A stretch of DNA of 64,000 nt from Microdochium bolleyi (Eukaryota > Ascomycota > Sordariomycetes > Xylariales > Microdochiaceae), in contig KQ964249.1 of NCBI GenBank assembly GCA_001566295.1, positions 1,116,001 to 1,180,000 on the forward strand, in the 5' to 3' direction. Positions within the stretch are counted from its first letter, which is position 1. Each line of letters opens with the position of its first letter. This document shows, piece by piece, positions 1 through 12,800 of this stretch. Under the pieces are notes generated by a model that saw nothing but the letters and a program-made list of their open reading frames with translations, was not told the DNA's origin and did not search any database. Position numbers and translations under genes: made by a program.

Positions 1-506
1 CATCGACACCAAAGGGATTCAGCTCGGGTGCTTTCGCAACATACTGTCGCCGTGTATACTCGTCAAAGAGCTCGGGGCTGATCGAGACAAAATAGAAAAG
101 TCAGCGCCTGCCGGATATCCCTAACAGAGATAGAGCCTTACCCAAGACCGCGATGGGAAGAGACCCATTTCAGAAGGGCGACACCGATATCGACAAGAAC
201 ATCCGAGCGGTGCTTGAGAAGTTCTGCTTCCAGGTCCTGAGAAGATCTAGGTCAGCGTGGGAACCCCATGGCAGGCCTGCCTGGTTACGACAACTCCGCG
301 CGGTGGAAGCTTACATCGATGTCAAGATTGTCGTCAATCTTGACGACTTTTCCGAATAGGCATATCCATTGGTAGAGATTCGCAAACTGCCAGGTATTCC
401 GGATTGTCTGAAGCATGGACGGCTCTTCCTTCACCACCGGGGCTTTGGCTACCGGTTCTGCATCGATCTCGGCGTCGCGCCGTGTGCGTTTGCGCGAGGC
501 TGGCAT
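1..506 (-). CDS. DDT-like/PHD-type chromatin protein, N-terminal part (runs off the left edge)
   Basis: Three exons read on the minus strand: 506-315, 236-142 and 77-1, joined by short introns with GT..AG ends. The joined frame starts MPASRKRTRRDAEID, a basic segment, and continues through a hydrophobic stretch (QFANLYQWICLFGKVVKID), an acidic segment and the string SSHRGLGPELFDEYTRRQY. This resembles the N-terminal DDT-like region of fungal PHD-finger proteins thought to act in chromatin complexes; that assignment is from family memory. The PHD finger itself would lie outside the window. The gene is head-to-head with CCH1, with about 1.8 kb between the starts. The exon joins are well supported by frame and splice sites; the family name is moderately sure. 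Confidence 0.72.
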
Positions 507-2301
507 GGCGTCTAGCGAGGCGTAATTCGAGCGGCTATCGGAACGAAGACTCCCGCTGCTGTCGTACCTGTGTTATGTGGAACCTTTGAGGATGTATGTC
601 AGGCTGGCGATCGAGCTGGACGAGGGTCGTTCGTAACGCTCCAGGTGCGCTATCGAGGAGAGCTATGCGGCTGGATTGGCAACGTGCTTCTCATGTCGAG
701 ACACTCAGTATTGTTATCGAGGTCGCAATGCGATGTCTGAAATCGATATTGGGATGTGTGTGGTTGTGCCAGGATGACTGGGCTTGGTGGTCTTGCTGCT
801 ACAGTGTTGAGGTTGAAGTAGCGCCAAACCGATGATGATAGTTTTGTCCTGGCGCGCGCGACGTTGCGAAGCTGCATTACGCGACTGGACTCGCGCCCGA
901 CCACTTAAGGCTTGCCGGGTGGGGTGGTCAGTGCACACAAGCATCTTGACTCCACCTTGAGTACGGAGTACATGCACTTTCGATCCTCAATAAGGTGTCT
1001 CTATGTGGACGTCTGCGTGTCTCTCAAAGCTCTTCCCAGTATCATTGCACCGGCGAATTGCTGCGCGTATGTGTTGTGCCTCTCTGCCAGTGCATTGGCC
1101 ACTTGCAATCTGCTGAAGTCTTCTCGGACGACCGTGGAAGAACCCCCCTGCTTGCCGACTGGCCCGCGATGTGCAACTTCCAACACGATCCAAAACAGAC
1201 CCATACGAGGATGCTGCATGCAAGTGGCATCTGAAACGAAACTGGGGATGTAACGAATCTCTGAACTGGCTGGCGGTCGCGGACCTCGACACGCAGCACC
1301 AGAACGGCAGTCACACAACACTGCGTTGGGAATCCCATCAGCAAGCGAACAACTGCATCGTGATAGTTCACGAAGACTTGGCAGGACGCGTTGCTCGGAC
1401 GAGATTAAGCTTGTTGGAGATTGTGGCAGTGCACAACCGTCATCCAACTTTAGCATCGAGAGCTAGGTACAATACCCCTGGGAAAGACACAAGTCATCAG
1501 GCAGCCACTTTTCTGAGCCTGCATCGCGCCAGAACTGGTCGTCGCCCTATCTGCAGAGAAGCGCGTCTCGCTCATGTCGAAAAGGTGCCAGCACAGACTG
1601 CCGAACATCCTGCCTTGCGACCAGAAGTGGGCAATTGTGTGGGGTGGTTACACGTACGCTTACGCGGTAGGATTCTAAGTGCTGCGCTGCGCAAGCACAT
1701 GCTGCCAGATCCCTGGGCGTGAACGAAGGGGGGGGGGTCCCCTGCACCCTGTCGGAGCGTTGTTGCGCGCCGCCTGGCTGGACCCTCCCGTCCCTCCCTC
1801 GGCGCTCCACCCGGCTCCCTCTCGACAGACGGACGGCGACTCTCTTCTTCAGCCACGGCTGAGCCGGCCTCGAAAGCTGACGACCATGACACAAACGACA
1901 TAGACACTCCCTCTGCGCGTGCACTCTCGACACCCGACAACCGCCTGCTGCCCAGAGACTCGCGATTGCTGTTCAAGCTGGCGACACAATCCGGCACGGC
2001 GCAACACGACCTTCCAGCCTGGCATCTCCATCTTGGCCCGCCACCATTGTTGCTCCACGCCGTCCTCGACAGCACGATACGACACGACCCAAGGCTGTCG
2101 CTCTTCGCCGCTCGACACAGCCGCTCTACGACTCGCGCACTCCAGCAGCGCTTAAGGACGCCATATATGCTCTTCTCATGCATCAATCAGCCTCGTCTTG
2201 ATTTTTCTCTCGCTAATGCGCCCGCCGCAAGGCGCATCGCACTCTCAACCACCCTCGCACACCCGCCTGGCTCCTAGTCTTGCGAAAGTAATGTCATCAC
2301 G
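507..2301. other. Divergent intergenic region upstream of CCH1
   Basis: About 1.8 kb between two divergent starts, so it should hold both promoters and leaders. Open frames here are short, overlap on both strands and have no recognisable domain. A run of ten G lies at 1728-1737. I saw no clear TATA box or RNA gene. Confidence 0.5.
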
Positions 2302-5300
2302 ATGAGCAGGACTCCTCGATCATCAGAGACGCCTCAGAACCTTGCGGTTCCTTCGACGCCAGCGATACCGCTCCAGGACCTCGAACGACAAGACTACGAT
2401 GAGAACGGCCGGGCCATCCGCGCCGGGGGCCCGCCTGCCAGGCAGACTCATACCGGCCTTCCGCCCGTGTCGACATATTGGGGTCCATCGGATAGTTCTG
2501 GCGCGGCACAAAGATCTGCAGACGTCTCGCCCACCTCACCACTCGACGTGAGCGGTCTTCAGTTCGCTCTCCCGCCCGAGATACACCCCCCAGGGTTTAG
2601 TCTATCCTATGGCGAGCGGCCAAGCACCCGTCCGTACACCACGGGTGGTTCCTATTACGACGACACAGCGCACGTCGATATAGACGAGTCCGACTCTGCG
2701 CCACTCACAGCGGCCGCTCAGCCCATCTCCGGCTCTCTTGCCGCGCCAGACACTGACACACACCCAAGGAACAGTTTTCAAACCGTGTCTGATCTTAGCA
2801 ACAGCCCCGTTCGGCCTCGATCAAACAACATGTTGGGGGACGACCTGGAAACCGCCGATAACAGGCCCCGCAGTTTTGGCATGTCTCTTGCGCCCCGTGA
2901 CAACCGCGCCTCAAGGGCCGCCGTGACTGCCGATGCCATTTCCAGGGCTGGGTCAATAGTTAGGGCCATGTCTCAGCGTGTGGTCAACATCAGTGGAGAG
3001 CAGGAGACATTCGAAGAGCGGACAAGGAGACAACGGTCACGATCCCCGAGCGCGGACGGTCGCCGTCCCTCTGCAACCTCAGTTCACCAAGAGCCAGACA
3101 CGTCATACCCTTCGCAGTTCGCTCCGAGATCTCCCATCGAAAAGACAACCCCGGGCTGGACGTCCGAGGAGACGCCCGCACCGCCATTCCGGCCGGGGCC
3201 CATGGCAAACCCGCTGAAAGGCAAATCGCTCGGTGTGCTCGGTCCAGAGAATCCGCTTCGCAGGAGACTCTGCGATCTACTTGTCAGTCCCCTGATGGAA
3301 CCGTTCATCTTGCTGCTTATCGTCGTTCAAGCGGTTCTGCTCGCCGTCGAGTCAGCCAACAATGTCTTCTTGCCTGGCAACGAACGACCGCCGCGTTGGG
3401 ACCCGAAATCGTGGATCAACTGGGCCATGTTGGGCCTGTTCATAATCTTTACGCTTGAAATCACGGCTCGGATAATTGTATCGGGCTTCATTCTGAACGC
3501 AGCAGAGTACAGCTCGATCGATCGCAAAAAGGGCGTCCGTGCTATCGTTGCAGATAGATACAATGCATACTTTCGTCCGGAGATCCAGAAGCCAGCCGAC
3601 CCTCCCGCCAAGCCAGACAACTACGGCCCCTCAACATTCGCCCGCTCCTTCACGATCATGCAGGCACGTGACATCCCGACCACGGTCGAGGAGGCACAAA
3701 GAATGCAGCTCGCTCGTCGAGCATTCCTACGACACGGTTTCAACAGACTAGATTTCATCGCAGTCGTCTCGTTCTGGATCACATTCGTTCTGAGCATTAC
3801 CGGACTCGAAGTGACACACCACATCTTCATCTTCCGCATGCTGAGCAGCCTGCGCATTGTACGCCTATTGGCGTTGACAAGTGGTACACTGATCATTCTC
3901 CAGAGTTTGAAAAAGGCAGCTCCACTCCTCGTTCGGGTTGCTTTCCTTATCGGGTTCTTCTGGCTACTGTTCGCCATTGTGGGAGTGCAGAGCTTCAAGT
4001 CCAGCTTCCGGCGTTCTTGTGTTTGGATTGATCCAGCGAATCCGAACGACTTCTCTGCTGCGTATACGCATGACGATGCACTTTGCGGCGGCTATCTCAA
4101 CAATGACACACTTGCCCCTATGCCGTGGCTGAGGAGCAATAGTCCCTTGCCTCTGAAAACATTCGACAATCTCGTACCAGGAGCGAGAAATGGCAAGGGC
4201 TTTCTTTGTCCACGTGGGTCGATCTGCCTGGAGCAGGACAATCCGAGCAACGGCACAATCAGCTTCGACGACATTCTCCACTCGATCGAGCTTGTTTTCG
4301 TCATCAACAGCGCAAACACATGGTCAGATCTCATGTACATGACTATCAGCTCGGACTTCGCCGCGGCAGCACTGTTCTTCGGAGCGGCTATGCTCATCAT
4401 GATGCTGTGGCTTACCAATTTGATGATTGCTGTCATCACCACCTCGTTCCAAGTCATCAGAGAAGAAAGCAAAGCCAGTGCTTTCACTGTTACTGAGGAG
4501 CCACTGATGCCGATGCCGCAAGACACGCCCGAGAACAGACTGTCAGCTATCGAGAGACTATATGAAAAGACGGCAAAGATATGGATCATCATCATTGCCA
4601 TCGATCTCCTCGCACAAGCTTCCCGCACAGCCGACATGACCTCGAGCAGAGCACTCGCAATCAACACTATCGGAATTGTGGTAACACTTCTGCTCGACAT
4701 TGAGATCGCCATCCGAGTTGCTGCCGGGTGGCGTCATTTCCACCGAAGCAAGCGGAATCTGTTCGACTTACTGCTGGCTGTGGTCACCACCATCCTCCTC
4801 TTACCACCTATTCGCAATTCCGGCGCCCCGTATGCTTGGCTTACCGTTTTCCAAATTCTTCGAATCTACCGAATCGTCATGGCCATTCCCATCACCCGCA
4901 ACATGATCCTTCTCGTACTCGGAAATGCAACTGGTATTGCCAACCTTATCCTCTTCCTTTGTCTCATATGTTTCATCATGTCGGTATTCGCATCGCAACT
5001 CCTCCGCGGCGAGATCCCTCTGTTCAACGACGATGGCGAACTCATCCGAATATCATTCTACAACATCTTCAACTCTTTTCTCGGTGTTTACCAGATTCTT
5101 TCCAGTGAGAATTGGACCGGGATTCTCTACAACACCACAGCGCAGACGACCGCAAAGGGCACTGCGTGGTATGCTGCCACTTTCTTCATCGGCTGGTTCA
5201 TTTTCTCTTGGTTCATCATCATCAATATGTTCATTGCTGTCATCCAAGAGAACTTCGACGTGTCGGAAGATGAGAAGCGACTCGAGCAGATCAAAGCTTT

Positions 5301-8300
5301 TCTTCAGCGGAAAGAGCTTGGCAGTTCGAGCAGCAATCTGGCATTGTCCGAGATATTCTCGTTCAAGAAGAATAGGCAGAAGCGTGACCCTCTCGATTAC
5401 GGTCCAGCAACGATGGAAATGCTCTTGAAGGATGCCATCGTGCGTGAGTTCCTCGACGAACAGATGGGCCCACTTCAGAACGGGGACAACAATGGTCATG
5501 ATGGCCATGCACACGGTGCACAGTCGCGTGCACACGCCGACGGTTTCATCGCAACACACTGGAAGAATCTGAAGAAGAGGTTCAAGAACCGCGAACCGAA
5601 TCCTTTCTACACAAATCTCAAGTTCGATTACTCGAAAGAAGGAATGGACCCAAGGGAGATGGCGCGCCAAGTGGTCAATGCTGCGCAGACGCGCAGAAAA
5701 ACCCAAAGAGATTACCTTCGGAAGTACCCGACCTACAACAACTCGCTCTACTTGTTTAAGCCATCGAATCCAATCCGCCGTGCGTGTCAGCGTGTGGTAG
5801 GGCCTGGAAGAGGCACGGAACGGTTTGATGGTGTTGAACCTAACAAGATCGCGTGGTATTCCTTCTCAGCGTTCATCTATGCGGCCATCGTGGCCATGGT
5901 CGTCCTGGCATGCGTTACCACGCCTTTATACCAGAAGATCTACTGGCAGAGTCACCGGTTCGAGTCTAGCAACTGGTTCGTGTGGATCGACACGGCATTT
6001 GCAGTCATCTTCACGGTCGAGGCAGTGATCAAGGTCATTGCCGATGGCATGCTCTTCACTCCCAATGCATACTACCGAAGTTCCTGGGGTATCATTGATG
6101 GTGTCGTGCTGATCACTTTGTGGATCAACGTCATCACCTTGTTCTTCAACAATGGCACGTCAACGCGCATCGTCGGCGCTGTCAAGGCTTTGCGAGCGCT
6201 GCGGCTGCTCAATATCAGCAACAGCGCCAGGGACACATTCCACTCTCTGATCATTGTGGCGGGCTGGAAGATCATCAGTGTAAGTGGCTATCAGAGCAAT
6301 TGTGTCCCTATGCGCTCGACATGTACTAATGAACGACTCTATAGGCTGCTTTTGTTTCGATGGCGCTGCTGATTCCTTTCGCCATCTACGCCGTGAATCT
6401 CTTCCGTGGGCAACTTGTCAACTGCAACGACGGCGATATCGAATTGCTTAGCCAATGCTTCGGAGAGTATGCACAGGCACCATTCAGCTCAGACTGGACG
6501 TTCCTGGCCCCAAGGGTTGCGGCAAATCCGTACTTCGACTTTGATGACTTTGGGTCATCCCTCTTCATCCTCTACCAGATCGTATCGCTAGAAGGCTGGA
6601 CTGACGTGTCGTTCGCTGTGCAAGCCATCACTGGTCGCGATACGCAGCAGAAAGATATGTCTATGCCAGGGAATGCGGTGTTCTTTGTTGTCTTCAACCT
6701 GCTAGCGACGGTCTTCATTCTCACTCTGTTCATATCGGTCTTTATGCGCAACTACACAGAGCAGACTGGAGTGGCGTTCCTAACGGCAGACCAAAGATCC
6801 TGGCTCGAGCTTCGGAAGCAGCTCAGGCAGATCTCGCCCTCGAAGAGCTCGTATGATGAGTCAAAGAAGAAGTGGAAGAGGTGGTGCCACAAGCGTGCGA
6901 TCGAGAAGCGCGGGAAGTGGTACACCACTGTCACTGTGGTGCTCGTCCTCCACCTGATTTTGTTGATGCTGGAGTTCTACCCCGAACCAATATGGTGGAC
7001 GTGGACCAGGGACGGCATCTTCCTTGTCTTCACCTGCATCTACGTTGCCAACATATCCATCCGAATCCTCGGCCTTGGCTGGGCACGTTTCCGGAAAAGC
7101 ACGTGGGACGTCTTCTCCCTGCTCGCGGTCAGCGGAGCATTGGTTACAACGATGTTGCTTTTCCTCAGAGCGCAGGTCCAGGCAATCGACCAGTTACACA
7201 AGTTCTTCCTTGTCGCGGTTGTGCTCCTCCTCATTCCACGCAACGATGCCCTGGATCAGCTCTTCAAGACGGCAGCGGCTAGTGGGACCACCATTGTCAA
7301 TCTACTGGCCACCTGGCTGGTTGTCTTCCTCGTGTTTGCAATTGCACTCACTCAGAGCTTCAGTCTGACACGGTTCGGTCCCGAATCGAACACCTATGTC
7401 AATTTCCGAACTGTGCCCAATGCGCTGATTCTGCTGTTTCGCATGTCCGTCGGCGAGGGCTGGAACGAGCTCATGGAAGACTATGCCGCCATCGAGCCGC
7501 CATTCTGCGTCGACAGCGCCATCTTCATGGACACAGATTGTGGCAGCACTGGGTGGGCTAGATCGCTCTTCATTGCCTGGAACTTGATCAGCATGTACAT
7601 CTTTGTCAACTTGTTCATCTCGCTCATCTACGAGAGCTTCAGTTATGTGTACCAGCGCTCGAACTCGCTGGTGCACCTGGACCGTGACGACATCCGGCGG
7701 TTCAAGGAGGCCTGGCGTAGCATCGATCCTGCGGGGACCGGCTTCATTTCCAAGGAAGCCTTCCCGCGGCTTCTGAGCGAGCTGTCTGGCGTCTTCGAGA
7801 TGCGCATCTATGATGACGAGGATTCGGTGGGCCGGATTCTCGAGGACGTCCGCGAGGAGCGACCAATGTCAAGGCATGCGTCCATGGTGAGCATGAGCAC
7901 GCTCACTGGCGTCAACCTGGCCAAGCTCAACGAGCGCCTCGCGCGGCTCGACGTGCGGAAGATCCGGGAGCGGCGGCGCAAATTCCGCATGTTCTACGAG
8001 GAGGTCATGGTCTCGGCGGACATTGATAACGGCATCGACTTCACGACTGTGCTGATGGTGCTTGCGCACTACAACCTCATCAACGACACCAAGAGCTTGA
8101 AGTACGTCACCTTCCATCCAACTCATCCTTCATACGAATTCCAATTTTCATGCTAATGATATATTTCTGCAGACTTGAGGAGTTCCTCAGACGACGAGCA
8201 CGCCTGCAGCGTGTCGAAGAAGAATTACGCCGGAGAACTGTCCAGGGATTCTTCCACACAGTGTAAGTCCTCCAAGCGTGTCGCAAAATGGCGATAAACA

Positions 8301-9012
8301 ACCCTTTGCCACTTCTCTCATATGGCACGAGTGCTCACATGGCATGCGCAACAGGTACTGGTCCCGGAAATTCAAGCAACACACCGAGAAAAAGAGGGCC
8401 GCCCGCATGACCGCGATCCCGCAGCTCGATGTTCCCGACATCCTGGTCGAAGACGAAGAGGACCGTGTGCGGTCGGTCGCAGGCGAGCAGCCACCATCAC
8501 AGCGAGCCACGATGGGCGGCCCGCTCACGACGAGCGACATGACGCCGGCATTCCTGGTGGCCGCGAATGCCCTGCGGGCGCCACACCAGAGCTGGGCGCC
8601 TGGGAGTCACAGCAGCGACGTGTCGTCTCTGGCAGGCCAGAGCACCACGTCCTCGCACCCGCTGAGCCTCCCGCGCTCTGCGCCGTCGATGCCGCGCCAC
8701 GAGTCGCAGAACTCGGCGTTCAGCTTCGAGATCCTGGAGCCGACCTCCTCCGCTCCTGGCGGTGGCGCCACGACACCTACCCGCGGCAGCGTTGGTGGTG
8801 TTGGTGCTGGTGCCGGTGCTCGTGGTAGCGGCGGTACTCTTGGGGCTGGTGGTGCCGGCACAGGCTCGGCGCAGAGCAGTCGGCACAACAGCACCGTCGA
8901 CGCGTCGCAGGTCCGGGAGCTGCTTGACGACTCTGTGTGGGTGGACAGCATCCGCCGGAGCGCGACGGTGAGGAAGTCGACACGGCGGTCGGACTGGGGG
9001 TCTTTCAGGTGA
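2302..9012 (+). CDS. CCH1: Voltage-gated calcium channel alpha subunit Cch1
   Basis: Four exons: 2302-6279, 6345-8101, 8173-8262 and 8355-9012, giving 2160 residues. The protein has four ion-transport repeats, each with several hydrophobic segments, a basic S4-like helix (for example SLRIVRLLAL in repeat I) and a re-entrant pore loop. The pore residues aligned with the animal EEEE ring are N672 (SANTW), E936 (SSENW), E1409 (SLEGW) and E1697 (VGEGW). The first 330 residues and the last 200 are low-complexity and cytosolic; the tail has a Gly-rich stretch near 8760-8870. Cch1 works with Mid1 as the high-affinity plasma-membrane calcium influx channel in fungi. Length and topology fit the family. 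It is convergent with NUP159. Confidence 0.95.
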
Positions 9013-9880
9013 TGAGAAGACAGTAATCAGGAAAGAGAGAGAGAGAGAGAGAGAAATAGAGAAGCGGACAGGCAACGACAAAAAGAAAAGAGGGAGAGAA
9101 AAGGTGGAACAAGGGAGCTGCACTCCCGCACACTCATGATCAACATTTCTTTGTCATCTTCTTCTTTTTCACGACACATGAGCGGGGATATACCGGAACG
9201 AGACGCAACTGGGACGAGACGAATCACAAAGACCAAACGTCCGGCACACGCACACAAACACACGGACAGGTAGATTCAAAGCGGGCCAGCTCAGGTATCC
9301 TGATACAAAGAAAGCTGGCCAGGCATAGATGATGACAAGTGGACCTGAACACATGGAAAACAGGAGGGGGGGGACTCAAAAGGGGAGCACGGGGCGGGTG
9401 GGCTTCTCATTACTATTCCCCTCCCTCCCTCCTCGCCACGCAGCGCATCACTTGTGGTGGTATGGGGTGGGCTTTGGTGGTTATCATTAGAAGCATTCTG
9501 TGCGGCGTTATTGTAGATGAGCGGCTTATATTTATTCCCCGGTCTTTCCCAAGAGTACTATAATAAAATATCATGTCATGCCGACGCACCCCTATGACAG
9601 CGTATAGAAAATGGATTTTGCTCTGTAATGGACATGTTCATGAAGTGCGGTAACGTGAGACCAATGCTGGTCGATTACGTGTTGACTATGTATCTACGGG
9701 CAGATCAAAATTTATCCTATGCGGTGCATGCTTGAGTATTGCCCTGTCCTTGTGCTTAGGCGCGAAGCTCACGCAGGATCCTTGTGCCACCATCAAATAG
9801 CCTGCGTTCCACGCCTTGTTGTTTTTACATCAAATAATGCTCTCTTGCTCTCTGCGTTCTTTGTCACATAATACATACAA
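9013..9880. other. Convergent 3' region between CCH1 and NUP159
   Basis: This stretch should hold the 3' ends of two convergent genes. It starts with a (GA)10 run at about 9035-9054, has a G-rich patch near 9364-9372, and AT-rich polyadenylation-like sequence (ATAATAAAATA) near 9558. No gene is seen. Confidence 0.5.
9035..9054. repeat. (GA)10 microsatellite
   Basis: Ten perfect GA units directly downstream of the CCH1 stop codon, most likely in its 3' UTR. Confidence 0.9.
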
Positions 9881-12800
9881 TCAAGCCATGTGGTCCATCG
9901 GCACGACTTGACTGCCTCGTTTCTCAATGCTGGCCCTCAGCTTTCCGAGGACCGCGCCGCGGCGCTCCCGCTTCTCAGTGAGCGCCTTCTTCTCCACATC
10001 GCCGAAGCCGCTGAGCTTCTTGCGAGGTGGCGTCCTGAAGCCTGCCGCGCCGCTGATGGATCCGGAAAGCGAGTGCCGCATGACACTGCCACCGCGCACT
10101 GGCGTGCTTTCGCGCAGAGAGCGATCTGGCGAGAACATCAGGGAGGACGAGAGGGCCGACTTCTTTGGCGTCGAGACGGTGAATGGAGAGCCCTCGCGAC
10201 TGTGCGGTCCTGTCGAGCCTAACCTCATCTTGCGCATTTGGGTCTCAAGAACATCGATATCGCCGCTGCGTTTCTCCACCATACTAGTCATCTTGGTAAT
10301 GGTTCGCACGACAGCTTCAATGGTAGGAGTAGGCCCGCCTTTCCCGCTCGCGCTGTTGGCACTGACAATCTTGGCCTTCAAGAGCATCAGGCCTTCCTCC
10401 GCCTCGGTCAATGCTCTCGTGAATCTGGCATATTCCCTACGCAGATCATTCTGCTGGGCGGCCTGCTCCGAGCTCAGGGGTAGAGCGCGATTGGCAACTG
10501 TCTGGTCTGGATCAATGCGTGCGGCAATGGCCTTTTTCAGGTCTGCCTGCTTGTTGAAGTCACGAACGAGCTCTTTCTTGAGCTCAGAGACTTGAAGAAG
10601 CTTGGTATCAACATCCTTGACGCGCGCCTGCTCGAGGGCTTCGCCAAGATCTGATTCGATCACAAAGTTGAGACCGTCGATTTCATCCAGGGTCCAGTTG
10701 TCGGGCGTGCTGAGATCTTCCTTAGTGCGCTCTTCATGCCCAAATTCCATTTGACCCTCGATGAAACCAGACAGTGACCGAGCGTTGAGGCCAAGAGTAT
10801 CAATCATCGAGTTCATGTCGCGATAGACAGCTTCAACCTGAGCCGGGATACTGTCAGCCGCAGGAGGGGCTACACCCGAGTGTGCAATGAATTCGCTAAC
10901 TTCAAGCGTCGGCTCGACCTCGCTGGCGAGAAGTTGCTGAATCGCAGCATCTTCTTCGTCGACGAGAAGTCGGTTCTCATCCGCCTCCTTCTTAGCCTTC
11001 GCCTTGCGTTGGTGTTCCATGATCTCGTCCTCGATCGGCGCAGCTTTGCCCACAATAGACTGCCTCATGCGGGATTGCTGGGATTGCATCGACCCTCCTA
11101 AGATCTGGGAGGCCATGACAGGCGAGCTGACTGATCGTGAACCGTCATTGCCAATGATCCTCTGCGGTACAGCGCTGCGAACTGGACTGGGCGAACGTGG
11201 GCTGACAGGATTCGGTCTCGGGAGGCGTGGCGCTACTTCTCCAAATAGACTGCGCTTGCCTTGCTCGGGTTTGGACACGGTGGAGAAGCTGCCGAGCCCC
11301 TCGAAAGAACCCGTTGGGGTGAATCCGGGAGTCTTACCTGCACCGTTAGACTCCGGGCTGAGGTCCTGGGCGACGTCAACACCGCTTCCCTCGCTTGCGG
11401 CAGCAGTCCCTTCCCCTTCATCATCGTCCTCCTCAGAGAAATCATCTTCCTCGCTATCGGATACAGGCGGAGGATTCGTAGGAAATTTGAAGAGAGAGCT
11501 CGAAGCAGCTGAAACTGTTGGCAAAACACTGATCGGTGCCTGCGAGGTCTTTGCTCCTGGCACGGGTGGGAATTTCACGTCGTACGCTTTAGGTTGGCTG
11601 ACGGGATCCGGAGGCAGCGGCGCATCGCTCTGCGCTGGTTTACTGCCTGGGAGGGGAGGCATCACGACATCGTAGACCTTCTTATTGCGTACCGGATCAG
11701 GGGGCAGCGGGGCATCGTCGGATGATTTGGGCTTCTCGGTATTTCCAGGCAATGGAGGAAGATCGACCTCGTATATCTTCTTGTTCTTCACCGGATCAGG
11801 CGGTAGTGGTGCATCGTCCACGGGAGAAGGTGAATCCTGCCCCGGAGCGGCCTTTCTCGAGTCTGCGGTGCCGAAGGTGGATGCAAAGGACGCTTTTCCT
11901 GAAGTTGCTGGTGCTTCTGAGAAATCCGAAAGATCAGCAGTGGTCGCTGACGATGATGACGAGTCACCAAGAGGGTAGGTGTCCTTACTTGTAGACTCTG
12001 GAGGCAGAGGGGCGTCCACGGCACTGCTTCCTGGCTCAGGTGTCCCGGCCTCGATCTTGATGCCAGGAACAGGGGCTTTCGGAGTTTGCGAGCCGAACAG
12101 GTTTCTGAAGCTGCTGTCGCTGGTCGTCGGTTGTCCAAACAAGCTGTTTGTCGACGGAGCGGGGGAACCAAAGAACTTTGATGGCGCTGGCGTAGAGGTC
12201 GGGGTTGTTGAGTCGGCGGCAGGTCGCTGGCCGAAAGCCGGTTGTGCAGCGAAAGGTGAGGGCTTGCCAAACGGATTCTGGGTGGCGGGTGCTTTGGCTG
12301 CGTCACCAAGGGCAGACCCGAAGCCTGATTCAAACATTGAGGGCTTCTTAGCTGCCCCCGCATCCTCTGGCTTGTCGTCCTCGTCCTTTGCATTCGGATC
12401 GGGCTTGAAGCTAGACTTCAGCTCAAACTTCTTCCCGAACGGGTTTTCACTCGCCGAAGAGTTGACTGGTTTCGAGCCAAGCGAGCCAAAGGGGTTGGTA
12501 GGAGCAGCTGCTTGTTTGGTGCCGAGACTGCCAAAGGCGCTTGTCGGCATGGGCGTGCTCGACGCGGCGTTGCTAGCAGCTGTGGAAGCAAACGGGTTTG
12601 CCTTAGCGGGAGCATCTCCGCTTGTGAGGCTCGAGAAACCTCCGCCCTGTTTAGCAAAGCCGGAGAACGCACTCGCTCCTGCTGAGCTGAAGGCGTTACT
12701 AACTGCAGCTGGAGCAGTGGTGGAGCTTCCGAAGGCACTCTTGCCAAATGCTGGTGTCGCTGAGGCGGCAGAGCCAGAAGCCCAAGGGGAGGCTTTAGCC

